A stretch of 64,000 bases of DNA, taken from NCBI RefSeq assembly GCF_002245655.1, contig NZ_NOIH01000015.1:124001-188000 (forward strand), given 5' to 3'. The notes below the pieces were generated by a model, which was given only the letters and a program-made list of their open reading frames with translations, made no database searches and was not told the origin of the DNA. Below, piece by piece: positions 1-8,131 of this stretch. Every line of letters begins with the position of its first letter. Within the stretch, counting starts at the first letter, position 1. This DNA comes from Thauera propionica (GTDB lineage: Bacteria > Pseudomonadota > Gammaproteobacteria > Burkholderiales > Rhodocyclaceae). A program made the translations under genes and the position numbers.

Positions 1-2
1 AG

Positions 3-254
3 GAGATCGTGCTCCAGCCCGTTCAGGGCAGGCTGCGCACGTCGAGCGGCGCAGCCTGCCGCGATGCCGCCGAAGCCTTCGCCGGGCAGTTGATCGGTAC
101 CCTCGCGGCGTTCAGCGCCGAACCGATGCGGGCGGGCCCGATGACCGACGAGCACTCACTGCGATTCGCGGGCGGCGCCCGCGTGTCCGCGCGCTGGTTC
201 CGCGGCGGTGGCGACTGCGACGTCGCCCTGCATTTCGGCGCGCCGAACGGCTGA
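3..254 (+). CDS. C-terminal end of an unidentified protein, cut by the window edge
   Basis: An open frame runs in from the left edge and stops at 252-254, giving about 83 residues that end in the sequence HFGAPNG. No family is recognised. The last 99 bases lie opposite the low-complexity C-terminal tail of the glycosyltransferase on the minus strand, so the two genes would overlap tail to tail. In GC-rich DNA an open frame of this length can arise by chance, so this is only a possible partial gene; the sequence left of the window would decide it. Confidence 0.25.
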   Translation, partial: EIVLQPVQGRLRTSSGAACRDAAEAFAGQLIGTLAAFSAEPMRAGPMTDEHSLRFAGGARVSARWFRGGGDCDVALHFGAPNG

Positions 255-1400
255 GGCGCGCTGCAGCAGACCGGTGTAGAGCTGCGCCATGCGTTGTGCC
301 ATCGCGGTGTCCGACCATTGCTGCGCGTATTTCCGCGCTTCGGCGCCCAGGGCGCGCAGGCGCGGCTCGTCCGCCACCAGGCTGGCCAGTTCGGCGCCGA
401 ACAGCCCAGGGTCGGCGGGCGGCGACACGCTACCGCGTCCGGGCTGGAGAATGTCGATGGTGCCCATCTCCGCCAGCGCCAGGACCGGCACGCCCGCCGC
501 CATCGCCTCGAGCAGGACCAGCCCCTGGGTCTCGGTGCGGGACGCGAAGACGAAGACGTCGGCCGCCGCGTAGCACGACGGCAAGGCCTCACCACGGTCG
601 AGATAGCCGATGAAACGCACCGCGGCGTCCAGCCCCTCGCGACGCACGCGGCGGCGCAGATCCTCCAGCGCCGGCCCCTCGCCCGCAATCAGCAACAGCA
701 GATCGGGACGCGTGCACAAGGCGTGGCGCAGTGCATCGAGCAGGAAACCGATGTTCTTCTCGTGCGCGACGCGACCGACGAAGAGCGCCACCGGCTGATC
801 CGCGGCGATGTCGTGCTCCATGCGAAAGCGCGCGCGATCGCCGCCGCCGAGCGCAGCCAGCGGAATCCCGGTGGGCAGCACGTGCATCGGGGCCTCGACG
901 CCGTAGCCGGCGAGACGCTCGCGCATCGCCGTGGACGGCACCACCACCGCGTCGAGCGCATTGCACTGGCGCCGCGACCAGGCGCGTGCCTGGCCTCTGA
1001 GCCAGCCCGCAGGCAGGAACGGGGCGTAGTGCTGCAGGTATTCCTCGAACAGCGTGTGGTAGGTCGCCAGCACCGGGCGACCGAGCCTGCGCGCGGCCGC
1101 GAGCCCGGCGTAGTGGGCAACGAAGGGCGTCTGGACGTGGATGAGGTCGCAGTCGCGCGCTGCATCCAGCACCGCCGCATGCATCGCCCGCCAGCCTACC
1201 AGCCTGTCCTCGCGGTCGCCTGGCACCGGCCAGCCACGCACGCGGGTCACGCCGTCCTCCGCCGCGTCCTCGCCGTATCCCGGCACCACCAGACGCACTT
1301 CGACGCCGAACGCTGCCAGCGTGCGGCGAAAGGTTTCGATGGAAGTCGAGACCCCATTCACGCGGGGGAAATACACATCGGAAACCATCAGCACACGCAT
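156..1400 (-). CDS. GT4-family glycosyltransferase (GT-B fold)
   Basis: 414 residues from the ATG at 1400, chosen because the classic GT4 N-terminus (MRVLMVSDVYFPRVNGVS) begins there; the open frame extends further upstream but without family-like sequence. The N-terminal half has the acceptor-side Rossmann fold with a glycine-rich N-terminal loop. The C-terminal half carries the nucleotide-sugar site, including LFVGRVAHEKN and an EX7E-like segment (TETQGLVLLEAMAAG). It probably transfers a sugar from a nucleotide or lipid donor to a lipid or polysaccharide acceptor on the cytoplasmic face; the closest known types are mannosyl/glucosyltransferases of the PimB/MgtA kind. The last 30 or so residues are low-complexity and may be dispensable. 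It is transcribed alone, divergent from the DeoR regulator across about 250 bases. Substrate cannot be told from sequence. Confidence 0.85.
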   Translation of the reverse strand: MRVLMVSDVYFPRVNGVSTSIETFRRTLAAFGVEVRLVVPGYGEDAAEDGVTRVRGWPVPGDREDRLVGWRAMHAAVLDAARDCDLIHVQTPFVAHYAGLAAARRLGRPVLATYHTLFEEYLQHYAPFLPAGWLRGQARAWSRRQCNALDAVVVPSTAMRERLAGYGVEAPMHVLPTGIPLAALGGGDRARFRMEHDIAADQPVALFVGRVAHEKNIGFLLDALRHALCTRPDLLLLIAGEGPALEDLRRRVRREGLDAAVRFIGYLDRGEALPSCYAAADVFVFASRTETQGLVLLEAMAAGVPVLALAEMGTIDILQPGRGSVSPPADPGLFGAELASLVADEPRLRALGAEARKYAQQWSDTAMAQRMAQLYTGLLQRASAVRRAEMQGDVAVATAAEPARGHAGAARESQ

Positions 1401-1585
1401 CGGCGCCACTCCTTGGTCGGTTGGGCGGCACGTCGTGCAAGGAAGACCGCTCGCCCGGCTGGCAGTCGCGGCCCACGCCGTGCCTGCCTGGACGGTACAG
1501 CCTAGGTGACGCACATGAAGCCCGCGTGACGACGTCCGGTGGCGCGCCACAACGCCTCCACCTGCGGTTTCACACAGCGATCACA

Positions 1586-1651
1586 TTCGTGCAAACGAAC
1601 GGCAACACGGGCCGTTCAGGATTCGAATGAAAACCGACTCCATTCGAATCC
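1586..1651. promoter_or_regulatory. TTCG-rich operator region in front of the DeoR-family regulator
   Basis: Two copies of the palindrome ATTCGAAT sit inside a perfect 11-bp inverted repeat (1619-1629 and 1641-1651) whose halves are 22 bp apart centre to centre, two turns of the helix. A further inverted repeat TTCGT-GCAA-ACGAA lies at 1586-1599. GlpR-type DeoR regulators are known to bind TTCG-containing repeats, so this is the likely autoregulatory operator. The right half ends three bases before the ATG at 1655, leaving no room for a Shine-Dalgarno sequence, so bound repressor would cover the translation start. Confidence 0.6.
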
Positions 1652-1654
1652 GCG

Positions 1655-2464
1655 ATGACCCCACCCACCCTTGATGCCCGCGAACGTCAGATCCTCGAGC
1701 AGGTCCTGCGCTGCGGCTTCGCCGGCATCGACGATCTGGCGCAGCGCTTTGACGTCACCCCGCAGACGATCCGGCGCAGCGTCAACCGCCTGTGCGAACA
1801 GGGCCTGCTGCGGCGCGTCCATGGCGGCGTCGACTCGCCCCGCCATGGCAACCTGCCCTACCCGCGCCGCCAGATCCTCAACCTCGACGCCAAGCGCCGC
1901 ATCGCTAATGCGGTGGCGGCCTTCATTCCCGATGGCGCCAGCGTATCGATCGGCATCGGTACCACGCCGGCCCAGGTCGCGGTGGCGCTGCGCGCCCACA
2001 GCCGGCTGCGGGTGATCACCAACAGCCTCAACGTCGCCACCGCGCTCGGTGGCAGCCCGGGCATCGAGGTGACGATCGCCGGCGGCCCCTTGCGCCCGAC
2101 CGACCTCGACGTCGTCGGCAGCGGCGCGGTGAGCTGCTTCTCGGCCTTCAAGACCGACTTCGCGGTGTTCGGCGTCGGCGGCATCGACCGCGACGGCACA
2201 CTGCTCGACTTCGATGTCGCCGAAGTCGCCACCCGCCAGGCCATGGCGGACAACTGCCGCACCAGCCTGCTAGTGGCCGACGCGAGCAAGTTCGGCCGCC
2301 CCGCGATTGCCCGCGGCGGCCGGCTCGGCGACGCCGACCACCTATTCATCGACGGACCGGTCCCGACCGACTACCTCGGCGCACTCGATGCCGACCGACC
2401 CCGCGTGCAGGTCGCAGCCAGTGCCGAAACACCCGCCCGTCAAACCGGAGAAACCTGCTCATGA
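1655..2464 (+). CDS. DeoR/GlpR-family transcriptional repressor
   Basis: 269 residues. The N-terminal DeoR helix-turn-helix covers roughly residues 5-60 (ARERQILEQVLR, then DLAQRFDVTPQTIRRSVNRL and the usual LLRRVHGGV turn). The C-terminal DeoRC sensor domain (about 75-235) has the ribose-isomerase-like fold with SIGIGTTPAQVA, VITNSLNVA, GG and FGVGGID motifs that bind phosphorylated sugars or polyols. It overlaps the ABC ATPase gene by four bases (ATGA), so it leads the operon it presumably controls. With a UgpCBAE-like importer downstream, glycerol-3-phosphate or a related sugar phosphate is the likely inducer, as for GlpR. The ATG directly follows the inverted-repeat operator and has no Shine-Dalgarno sequence. 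Confidence 0.88.
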   Translation: MTPPTLDARERQILEQVLRCGFAGIDDLAQRFDVTPQTIRRSVNRLCEQGLLRRVHGGVDSPRHGNLPYPRRQILNLDAKRRIANAVAAFIPDGASVSIGIGTTPAQVAVALRAHSRLRVITNSLNVATALGGSPGIEVTIAGGPLRPTDLDVVGSGAVSCFSAFKTDFAVFGVGGIDRDGTLLDFDVAEVATRQAMADNCRTSLLVADASKFGRPAIARGGRLGDADHLFIDGPVPTDYLGALDADRPRVQVAASAETPARQTGETCS

Positions 2465-3480
2465 GCGACGTTCATCTGAACGCGGTCGTCAAGAACTGGG
2501 GCACGACGCGCGCTGTCGATCGCGTCAGCCTGCACGTCAATTCGGGCGAACTCGTCGCCCTGCTCGGGCCTTCGGGCTGCGGCAAGTCGACGACGCTGCG
2601 CCTGATCGCCGGCCTCGAGGGCGCGGACGAAGGCGAGATCCACATCGGCGGACGCGACGTCACCCGCCTGCCGCCGGCCCAGCGCGGTGTCGCCATGGTG
2701 TTCCAGTCCTACGCGCTGTTCCCGCATCTCACGGTCGCCGAGAACATCGTGTTCGGGCTGCAGGTCCGGCGCGTGCCGGTGGCCGAGCGCAAGCGCCGGC
2801 TCGACGCCGCCGCCGAGCTGCTGGGCCTGGGCGCGCTGCTCGACCGCCGTCCGGCACAGCTGTCGGGCGGCCAGCGGCAGCGCGTGGCGCTCGGGCGCGC
2901 GATCGTCGCCGAGGCGGCGGTGTGCCTGATGGACGAGCCGCTGTCCAACCTCGACGCCCAGCTCCGCCAGCAGATGCGACAGGAGATCCGCGCGCTGCAG
3001 CAGCACCTGGGCATGACCCTGATCTACGTCACGCACGACCAGACCGAAGCCATGACCATGGCCGACAAGGTCGTGCTGATGCGCGCCGGCCGCATCGAGC
3101 AGCATGGCAGCCCGGCCGAACTCTACGAGCGCCCGGCCAGCACCTTCGTCGCCGGCTTCATCGGCTGCCCGGCGATGAACCTGCTGCCCGGCAGCGCCGC
3201 GCGCGCCGGCGATCCGGCGGACTCGATCCTGATCGGCGTGCGCCCCGAGCACATCGCCGTATGCGAACCCGGACGCGGACTGCCTGCGCAGCTCGAAACC
3301 ATCGAATACCTCGGCGCCGAATCCATGCTGATCTGCCGCCACGACGACGCGCACCGCATCACCGTGCGCATGCCCGGCCGCGTCACCGCTGGCATCGGCG
3401 AACGCGTCGGCCTCGTCTGGCCGGCCGACGCCGAGCACCGCTTTGCCCGCGAACACGGGCACCGCGTGGCAAGCACATGA
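2461..3480 (+). CDS. ugpC: ABC transporter ATPase, UgpC/MalK type
   Basis: 339 residues, a full-length CUT1-family ATPase. Walker A is GPSGCGKST (about 37-45), the Q-loop is VFQSYALFPHLTV, the signature is LSGGQRQRVALGRAI, Walker B is CLMDEPLSNLD and the H-loop is VTHDQTEAMTMADK. The C-terminal TOBE/OB region after about residue 235 (FIGCPAMNLLPG, GVRPEHIAV) is typical of MalK/UgpC and is shorter than in MalK. It hydrolyses ATP at the cytoplasmic face to drive the importer formed by the two permeases encoded downstream. It starts inside the stop of the regulator gene (ATGA) and is followed by the binding protein after 59 bases. Confidence 0.9.
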   Translation: MSDVHLNAVVKNWGTTRAVDRVSLHVNSGELVALLGPSGCGKSTTLRLIAGLEGADEGEIHIGGRDVTRLPPAQRGVAMVFQSYALFPHLTVAENIVFGLQVRRVPVAERKRRLDAAAELLGLGALLDRRPAQLSGGQRQRVALGRAIVAEAAVCLMDEPLSNLDAQLRQQMRQEIRALQQHLGMTLIYVTHDQTEAMTMADKVVLMRAGRIEQHGSPAELYERPASTFVAGFIGCPAMNLLPGSAARAGDPADSILIGVRPEHIAVCEPGRGLPAQLETIEYLGAESMLICRHDDAHRITVRMPGRVTAGIGERVGLVWPADAEHRFAREHGHRVAST

Positions 3481-3539
3481 ACGCGCGCGCACTTCCTCCC
3501 GACTTCCCCTCCCGTTCCATCCACCAGGAGCTTCCCCGC

Positions 3540-4832
3540 ATGAGAAAGCTGTTCTCCGGACTCAACCAGATCGCTGCCGGCCTCGGCATCGCCCTCAGTG
3601 TCGCGGCCGCGCCGGCCATAGCGACCGATCTCACCTTCTTCTACCCGGTCGCTGTCGGCGGGCCGGTGACGAAGATCGTCGACGACATGGCTGCCGCGTT
3701 CGAGAAGGAGCACCCCGGCATCCGTATCAAGCCGGTGTATTCCGGCAGCTACCAGGACACCATCACCAAGGTGCTGACCGCCAACAAGGGCGGCGATGCA
3801 CCCCATGTGTCGGTGCTGCTGTCGACCGACATGTACACCCTGATCGACGAAGACGCCATCGTGCCCTTCGACGAACTCGCCCGCAGCGACGAGGACCGCG
3901 CCTGGATGCAGGGCTTCTTCCCCGGCTTCATGAAGAACAGCCAGACCGGCGGCAAGACCTGGGGCATTCCCTTCCAGCGCTCCACCGTTGTGATGTACTG
4001 GAACAAGGACCTGTTCAAGGCCGCCGGCCTCGATCCGGAGCGTCCGCCCCAGAACTGGCAGGAACTCGTCGACTACGGCCGGAAGCTGACCCAGCGCGAC
4101 GCCAGCGGCAAGGTCACCACCTGGGGCGTGCAGGTGCCGTCCTCCGGCTTCCCCTACTGGCTGTTCCAGACCTTCACCACGCAGGCCGGCGTCGAGCTGA
4201 TGAACGCCGCGGGCACCCAGACCTACTTCGACAAGCCCGAGGTGATCGAAGCGCTGCAGTACTGGGTCGACCTGTCGCGCAAGCACGGCGTGCATCCGCA
4301 GGGCGTGGTCGAGTGGGGCACGACGCCGAAGGACTTCTTCGAGCGCAAGGCGGCAATCATCTACACCACCACCGGCAACCTCACCAACATCCGCAACAAC
4401 GCCGGCTTCGACTTCGGCGTCGCGATGCTGCCCGCCGGCAAGCAGCGCGGCACGCCCACCGGCGGCGGCAACTTCCATATTTTCAAGCGCGCCACGGCCG
4501 AGGAACGCGAAGCCGCGATGAAGTTCGTCAAGTGGATGACCGCGCCGCAGCGCGCCGCCGAATGGGCGATTGCCACCGGCTACGTGGCGGTGTCGCCAGC
4601 GGCCTGGGAAACCGAGACGATGAAGAAGTACGTGGCGGACTTCCCCGCGCCCACCGTCGCGCGCGACCAGCTGCAGTACGCGGTGGCGGAGCTGTCGACG
4701 CACGAGAACCAGCGTGTGACGAAGGCGCTCAACGACGGCCTGCAGGCCGCGCTGACCGGCACCAAGACCCCGGCCCAGGCCATGCAGGACGCACAGCGCG
4801 AAGCCGAGCGCATCCTGCGCGCCTACCGCTGA
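3540..4832 (+). CDS. ugpB: Extracellular solute-binding protein, UgpB-like
   Basis: 430 residues from the ATG at 3540, preceded by AGGAG (3527-3531); an open frame continues far upstream but overlaps the ATPase gene and is not coding. Residues 1-30 form a Sec signal peptide (basic MRKLFS, hydrophobic GLGIALSVAAA, cleavage after AIA-T). The mature part is a family-1 solute-binding protein with the PVYSGSYQDTITK stretch near the N-terminus, which matches the glycerol-phosphate-binding UgpB group. It binds solute in the periplasm and delivers it to the permease pair. Placement between the ATPase and permease genes is unusual only in order. Glycerol-3-phosphate is the best guess; glycerophosphodiesters or another sugar phosphate cannot be excluded. 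Confidence 0.8.
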   Translation: MRKLFSGLNQIAAGLGIALSVAAAPAIATDLTFFYPVAVGGPVTKIVDDMAAAFEKEHPGIRIKPVYSGSYQDTITKVLTANKGGDAPHVSVLLSTDMYTLIDEDAIVPFDELARSDEDRAWMQGFFPGFMKNSQTGGKTWGIPFQRSTVVMYWNKDLFKAAGLDPERPPQNWQELVDYGRKLTQRDASGKVTTWGVQVPSSGFPYWLFQTFTTQAGVELMNAAGTQTYFDKPEVIEALQYWVDLSRKHGVHPQGVVEWGTTPKDFFERKAAIIYTTTGNLTNIRNNAGFDFGVAMLPAGKQRGTPTGGGNFHIFKRATAEEREAAMKFVKWMTAPQRAAEWAIATGYVAVSPAAWETETMKKYVADFPAPTVARDQLQYAVAELSTHENQRVTKALNDGLQAALTGTKTPAQAMQDAQREAERILRAYR

Positions 4833-4860
4833 CGCGAACCCGCCCGCGGAGCCTGCAAGC

Positions 4861-5757
4861 ATGACTGCACACCCCCTCGGCAACGGCGGTCGCCTGGCCG
4901 CGATACACGGCTGGCTGCTGCTGTTGCCGGCGGCGGTGCTGCTCGCCGCCTTCACCCACTACCCGGCCGTCGCCACCTTCTGGCACAGCCTGTTCACCAC
5001 CCCGCGCGGCAACCGTCCGGCGCGCTTCATCGGCGCCGACCACTACCGCGACATGCTGGCCGATCCGATCTTCTGGACCGCGCTGCAGAACAACCTGGTG
5101 TTCGCCGCCGGCACCATCCTGCCCTCGATCGCGCTCGCCATGGCGATGGCGCTGTGGGTCAACGCCCGCATCGCCGGCCGCGGCCTGCTGCGCCTGGCCT
5201 ATTTCACCCCCACGGTGCTGCCGATGATCGCCGTCGCCAACATCTGGCTGTTCTTCTACACCCCCGACTACGGTCTGTTCGATCAGGTGCGCGGCCTGTT
5301 CGGCCTGCCGGCGGTCAACTGGCTCGGCAGTGGCGACACCGCGCTGGGCGCGGTCATCGTGGTCACGGTGTGGAAGGAAGCCGGCTTCTTCATGATCTTC
5401 TACCTCGCCGCCTTGCAGCAGATCCCGCCCGAACTGGGCGAGGCCGCGCAGCTCGAAGGCGCCAGCCGCTGGCAGCGCTTCTGGCGCGTGACCTTTCCGC
5501 TGCTGATGCCGACCACGCTGTTCGTGCTGATCAACGCCACCATCAACGCCTTCCGCCTCGTCGACCATCTGTTCGTGATGACGCGCGGCGGCCCGGACAA
5601 CGCCACGTCGCTGCTGCTCTATTACATCTACGAGGTCGGCTTCAAGTTCTGGGACCAGGGCTATGCCGCGGCGCTGACGATGGTGTTGCTGTCGCTGCTC
5701 GCGACGGTAGCGCTGCTCAAGTTCTTCTGGCTGGAACGCAAGGTGCACTACCAATGA
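4861..5757 (+). CDS. ugpA: ABC transporter permease, UgpA-like
   Basis: 298 residues with six predicted membrane segments (for example LLLLPAAVLLAAF, LVFAAGTILPSIALAMAMALW and the last one near residues 270-288). The cytoplasmic EAA loop that docks on the ATPase reads ELGEAAQLEGASRWQRFWRV (about 197-216). This is the standard first permease of a CUT1 importer. It starts 28 bases after ugpB and its stop overlaps the start of ugpE (ATGA at 5754-5757), so the two permeases are translationally coupled. Confidence 0.85.
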   Translation: MTAHPLGNGGRLAAIHGWLLLLPAAVLLAAFTHYPAVATFWHSLFTTPRGNRPARFIGADHYRDMLADPIFWTALQNNLVFAAGTILPSIALAMAMALWVNARIAGRGLLRLAYFTPTVLPMIAVANIWLFFYTPDYGLFDQVRGLFGLPAVNWLGSGDTALGAVIVVTVWKEAGFFMIFYLAALQQIPPELGEAAQLEGASRWQRFWRVTFPLLMPTTLFVLINATINAFRLVDHLFVMTRGGPDNATSLLLYYIYEVGFKFWDQGYAAALTMVLLSLLATVALLKFFWLERKVHYQ

Positions 5758-6638
5758 GCGAATCCGTCCAACTCACCCGCGCCCTCGTGCGCCCCATCGC
5801 CTCGCCGGCCCCATCGGGCCTGCTTGCCGACGGCCGCATCGACCGCCTGCTGAACACCACCGGCGCCTGGGCACTGGGCATCCTGTGGCTGGCCCCCCTG
5901 CTGTACGCCGTGTGGACGGCCTTCCATCCCAGCGCCTACTCGACGCGCTTCGACCTCTTCGCGCCGCTGACGCTGGAGAACTTCCGCGCCGCCTGGGCAG
6001 CTGCGCCCTTTCCGCGCTACTTCCTCAACACCAGCATCCTGGTCGCCACCATCCTCGCCGGCCAGCTGGTGCTGGGCACGCTGGCCGCCTATGCCTTCGC
6101 CCGCTTCAGCTTCCCCGGGCGCGACATCGCCTTCGCCCTGGTGCTGATCCAGCTCATGATCATGCCCGACGTGCTGGTGGTGGAGAACTACCGCAGCATC
6201 CACGCGCTCGGCCTGGTCGACACGATCCCGGCGATGGCGCTGCCCTACATGGCCTCGGCCTTCGGCATCTTCCTGCTGCGCCAGACCTTCAAGACGATCC
6301 CGCGCGAACTGGAAGAAGCCGCGCGCATAGAGGGCTGCGGCACGCTCGGCATCCTGTGGCGGGTGTATGTGCCGCTGGCCAAACCCACCTACCTCGCCTA
6401 CGCGCTGGTGTCGGTGAGCCATCACTGGAACAATTTCCTGTGGCCGCTGATCGTCACCAACACCGTCGAGACGCGCCCGCTCACGGTCGGCCTGGCTGTC
6501 TTCGCCGGCACCGACCAGGGCATCGACTGGGCGATCATCACCGCCGCCACGCTGCTGGCATCCGGCCCGCTGCTCATCGCCTTCCTGCTGTTCCAGCGCC
6601 AGTTCGTGCAGAGCTTCCTGCGCGCCGGCATCCGCTGA
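5754..6638 (+). CDS. ugpE: ABC transporter permease, UgpE-like
   Basis: 294 residues from the ATG at 5754 that overlaps the ugpA stop. A non-conserved N-terminal tail of about 35 residues precedes the first membrane segment (WALGILWLAPLLYAVWTAF). The EAA loop is ELEEAARIEGCGTLGILWRV (about 186-205). Six membrane segments are expected, making the second half of the transport channel. The last segment ends in the usual FQRQFVQSFLRAGIR motif of the MalG/UgpE group. It is followed after 25 bases by a HAD phosphatase in the same direction. Confidence 0.85.
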   Translation: MSESVQLTRALVRPIASPAPSGLLADGRIDRLLNTTGAWALGILWLAPLLYAVWTAFHPSAYSTRFDLFAPLTLENFRAAWAAAPFPRYFLNTSILVATILAGQLVLGTLAAYAFARFSFPGRDIAFALVLIQLMIMPDVLVVENYRSIHALGLVDTIPAMALPYMASAFGIFLLRQTFKTIPRELEEAARIEGCGTLGILWRVYVPLAKPTYLAYALVSVSHHWNNFLWPLIVTNTVETRPLTVGLAVFAGTDQGIDWAIITAATLLASGPLLIAFLLFQRQFVQSFLRAGIR

Positions 6639-6663
6639 CTCGCCGCACCCGACCAAGCCCTCC

Positions 6664-7449
6664 ATGCCCAGCCCCGAAACCCCTTCCGCCTCGATCGCGC
6701 TCTTCGACCTCGACCACACCCTGCTCGCCGGCGACTCCAACGCGCTCTGGCTGGGCTTCCTCGCGGAACGCGGCCTGATCGACGGCGCCGCGGTCATGGC
6801 CCGCCAGGCGCACTACCTGGCCGACTACGCGGCAGGACGGCTCGACATCCTCACCTACCTCGAATTCCAGCTCGAGCCGCTCGCCGGCCGCACGCTCGAA
6901 TCGCTGCACCCGCTGCGCGAGGCCTTCGCCGCCACCCAGCTCGCGCCGCGCATCGCACCGGGTGCCGCCCCCCTGATCGCGCACCACCGTGCGCAAGGGC
7001 AGCGCTGCGCCATCGTCTCGGCCACCCATCGCTTCCTCGCCGAACCGAGCGCCCGCCTGCTCGGCATCGACAACCTGATCTGTACCGAAGCCGAAGTGGT
7101 CGACGGCTGCTTCACCGGCCGGATCAGCGGCGAACCCTGCTTTCGCGAGCGCAAGATCGGACACGTGCACCGCTGGCTGGCGACACTCGGCCTCGATCCC
7201 GCAAACACGCTTTCGCACGCCGGGTTCTACTCCGACTCCGCCAACGACCTGCCCCTGCTCGAGGCCGTGGGCTGTCCGGTGGCGGTGGATGCCGATGCGA
7301 GACTGACCGATGTCGCACGCGAACGCGGCTGGCCGCAGCTCTCTCTCGGCGGCGAGGCGGCGTCAACCCCCTCCTCGTTCGCGGCGTCCGCCAACCGGGC
7401 CGGCGGCAGCGCCCCGCCTCGTAGGACGGCGCCGGCCATCAGCCGTTGA
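6664..7449 (+). CDS. HAD-superfamily phosphatase, subfamily IB (SerB-like)
   Basis: 261 residues. HAD motif I is FDLDHTLL with the nucleophile pair Asp15/Asp17; motif II is in CAIVSATHRF; motif III/IV lies in HAGFYSDSANDLPLLEAVG. The helical cap between motifs I and II is of the IB type found in phosphoserine phosphatase and similar small-molecule phosphatases. The C-terminal 35 residues are low-complexity. It lies 25 bases behind ugpE, so it belongs to the importer operon and may dephosphorylate the imported substrate or a product of it. It converges with the next gene, five bases apart. Confidence 0.75.
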   Translation: MPSPETPSASIALFDLDHTLLAGDSNALWLGFLAERGLIDGAAVMARQAHYLADYAAGRLDILTYLEFQLEPLAGRTLESLHPLREAFAATQLAPRIAPGAAPLIAHHRAQGQRCAIVSATHRFLAEPSARLLGIDNLICTEAEVVDGCFTGRISGEPCFRERKIGHVHRWLATLGLDPANTLSHAGFYSDSANDLPLLEAVGCPVAVDADARLTDVARERGWPQLSLGGEAASTPSSFAASANRAGGSAPPRRTAPAISR

Positions 7450-7454
7450 TTGGA

Positions 7455-7937
7455 TCAGGCCAGCGCCAGCATCCTGCGCAGGGAACCCAACAGCACATCC
7501 GCCTCCCGATGACCGTCGCGTGAGGCACGCATCGCCATATGCCACCGGGCACTCAGGAACAGGAGTTCGCCGCGGCTCTCGGCCGACTCGATCTCGCGCG
7601 CAAGGGTCTTCCCAAGCAGGCCGAGGTGGCGCATCGCGCTGTCGCACATCAGCGCGCGGGCATGCTGCAGCACCGACGGATCAACCACCGGCGCGGCGTC
7701 GGGCTTGCTGACCTGAGGTGGCGCCGAAGGGTTCATGATCAGGCCGGCGGCCTCGAGTTCGGCGAGTTGCGCGGCGACCGCATCCGCGCCAAGCAGGTTC
7801 GCGAGTTGCGCCGCATCGCGCTCGCCATCGATCAGGATCAGCAGGCGGCGCAGGTTCGCAGGCAGGCGCAGGCTGCGTGCGGCAACTTCACGCACGCCGG
7901 CCTCGGTCTTGACATAGGTAACCCGCAGCGCTGACAT
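7455..7937 (-). CDS. Conserved protein of unknown function
   Basis: 160 residues. The N-terminal half (TYVKTEAGVREVAARSLRLP, then LRRLLILIDGERDAAQLANLLG) looks like a small winged-helix-like unit of the sort seen in betaproteobacterial regulatory or response proteins. A proline-rich linker follows around residue 75, and the C-terminal half is helical (ESAESRGELLFLSARWHMAM). No catalytic or membrane features are visible. It is transcribed alone, convergent with the HAD phosphatase and divergent from sstT. No function is proposed. Confidence 0.6.
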   Translation of the reverse strand: MSALRVTYVKTEAGVREVAARSLRLPANLRRLLILIDGERDAAQLANLLGADAVAAQLAELEAAGLIMNPSAPPQVSKPDAAPVVDPSVLQHARALMCDSAMRHLGLLGKTLAREIESAESRGELLFLSARWHMAMRASRDGHREADVLLGSLRRMLALA

Positions 7938-8131
7938 GCCCCGACTCCCAATGAATGCACAAACGGCGGGGAGCCTAGGCGGCCAAGGTTACGGGCGTTT
8001 TGCGCTGCAGTTGGCGGGGCGTGAGAGCCCCTCGGATTTCACGCATTCGGCGCGCATTCCGCCCCGAATACGGCTTCTGCGTCGCACAATTCTGTTCTTT
8101 GAACGGTTCCCGCCTCGTGCGGCCTCTCTCC

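Noticed and set aside
2307-3539. Long in-frame extension upstream of ugpB
   Set aside because: It overlaps the well-supported ABC ATPase gene; the signal peptide and ribosome site set the start at 3540.
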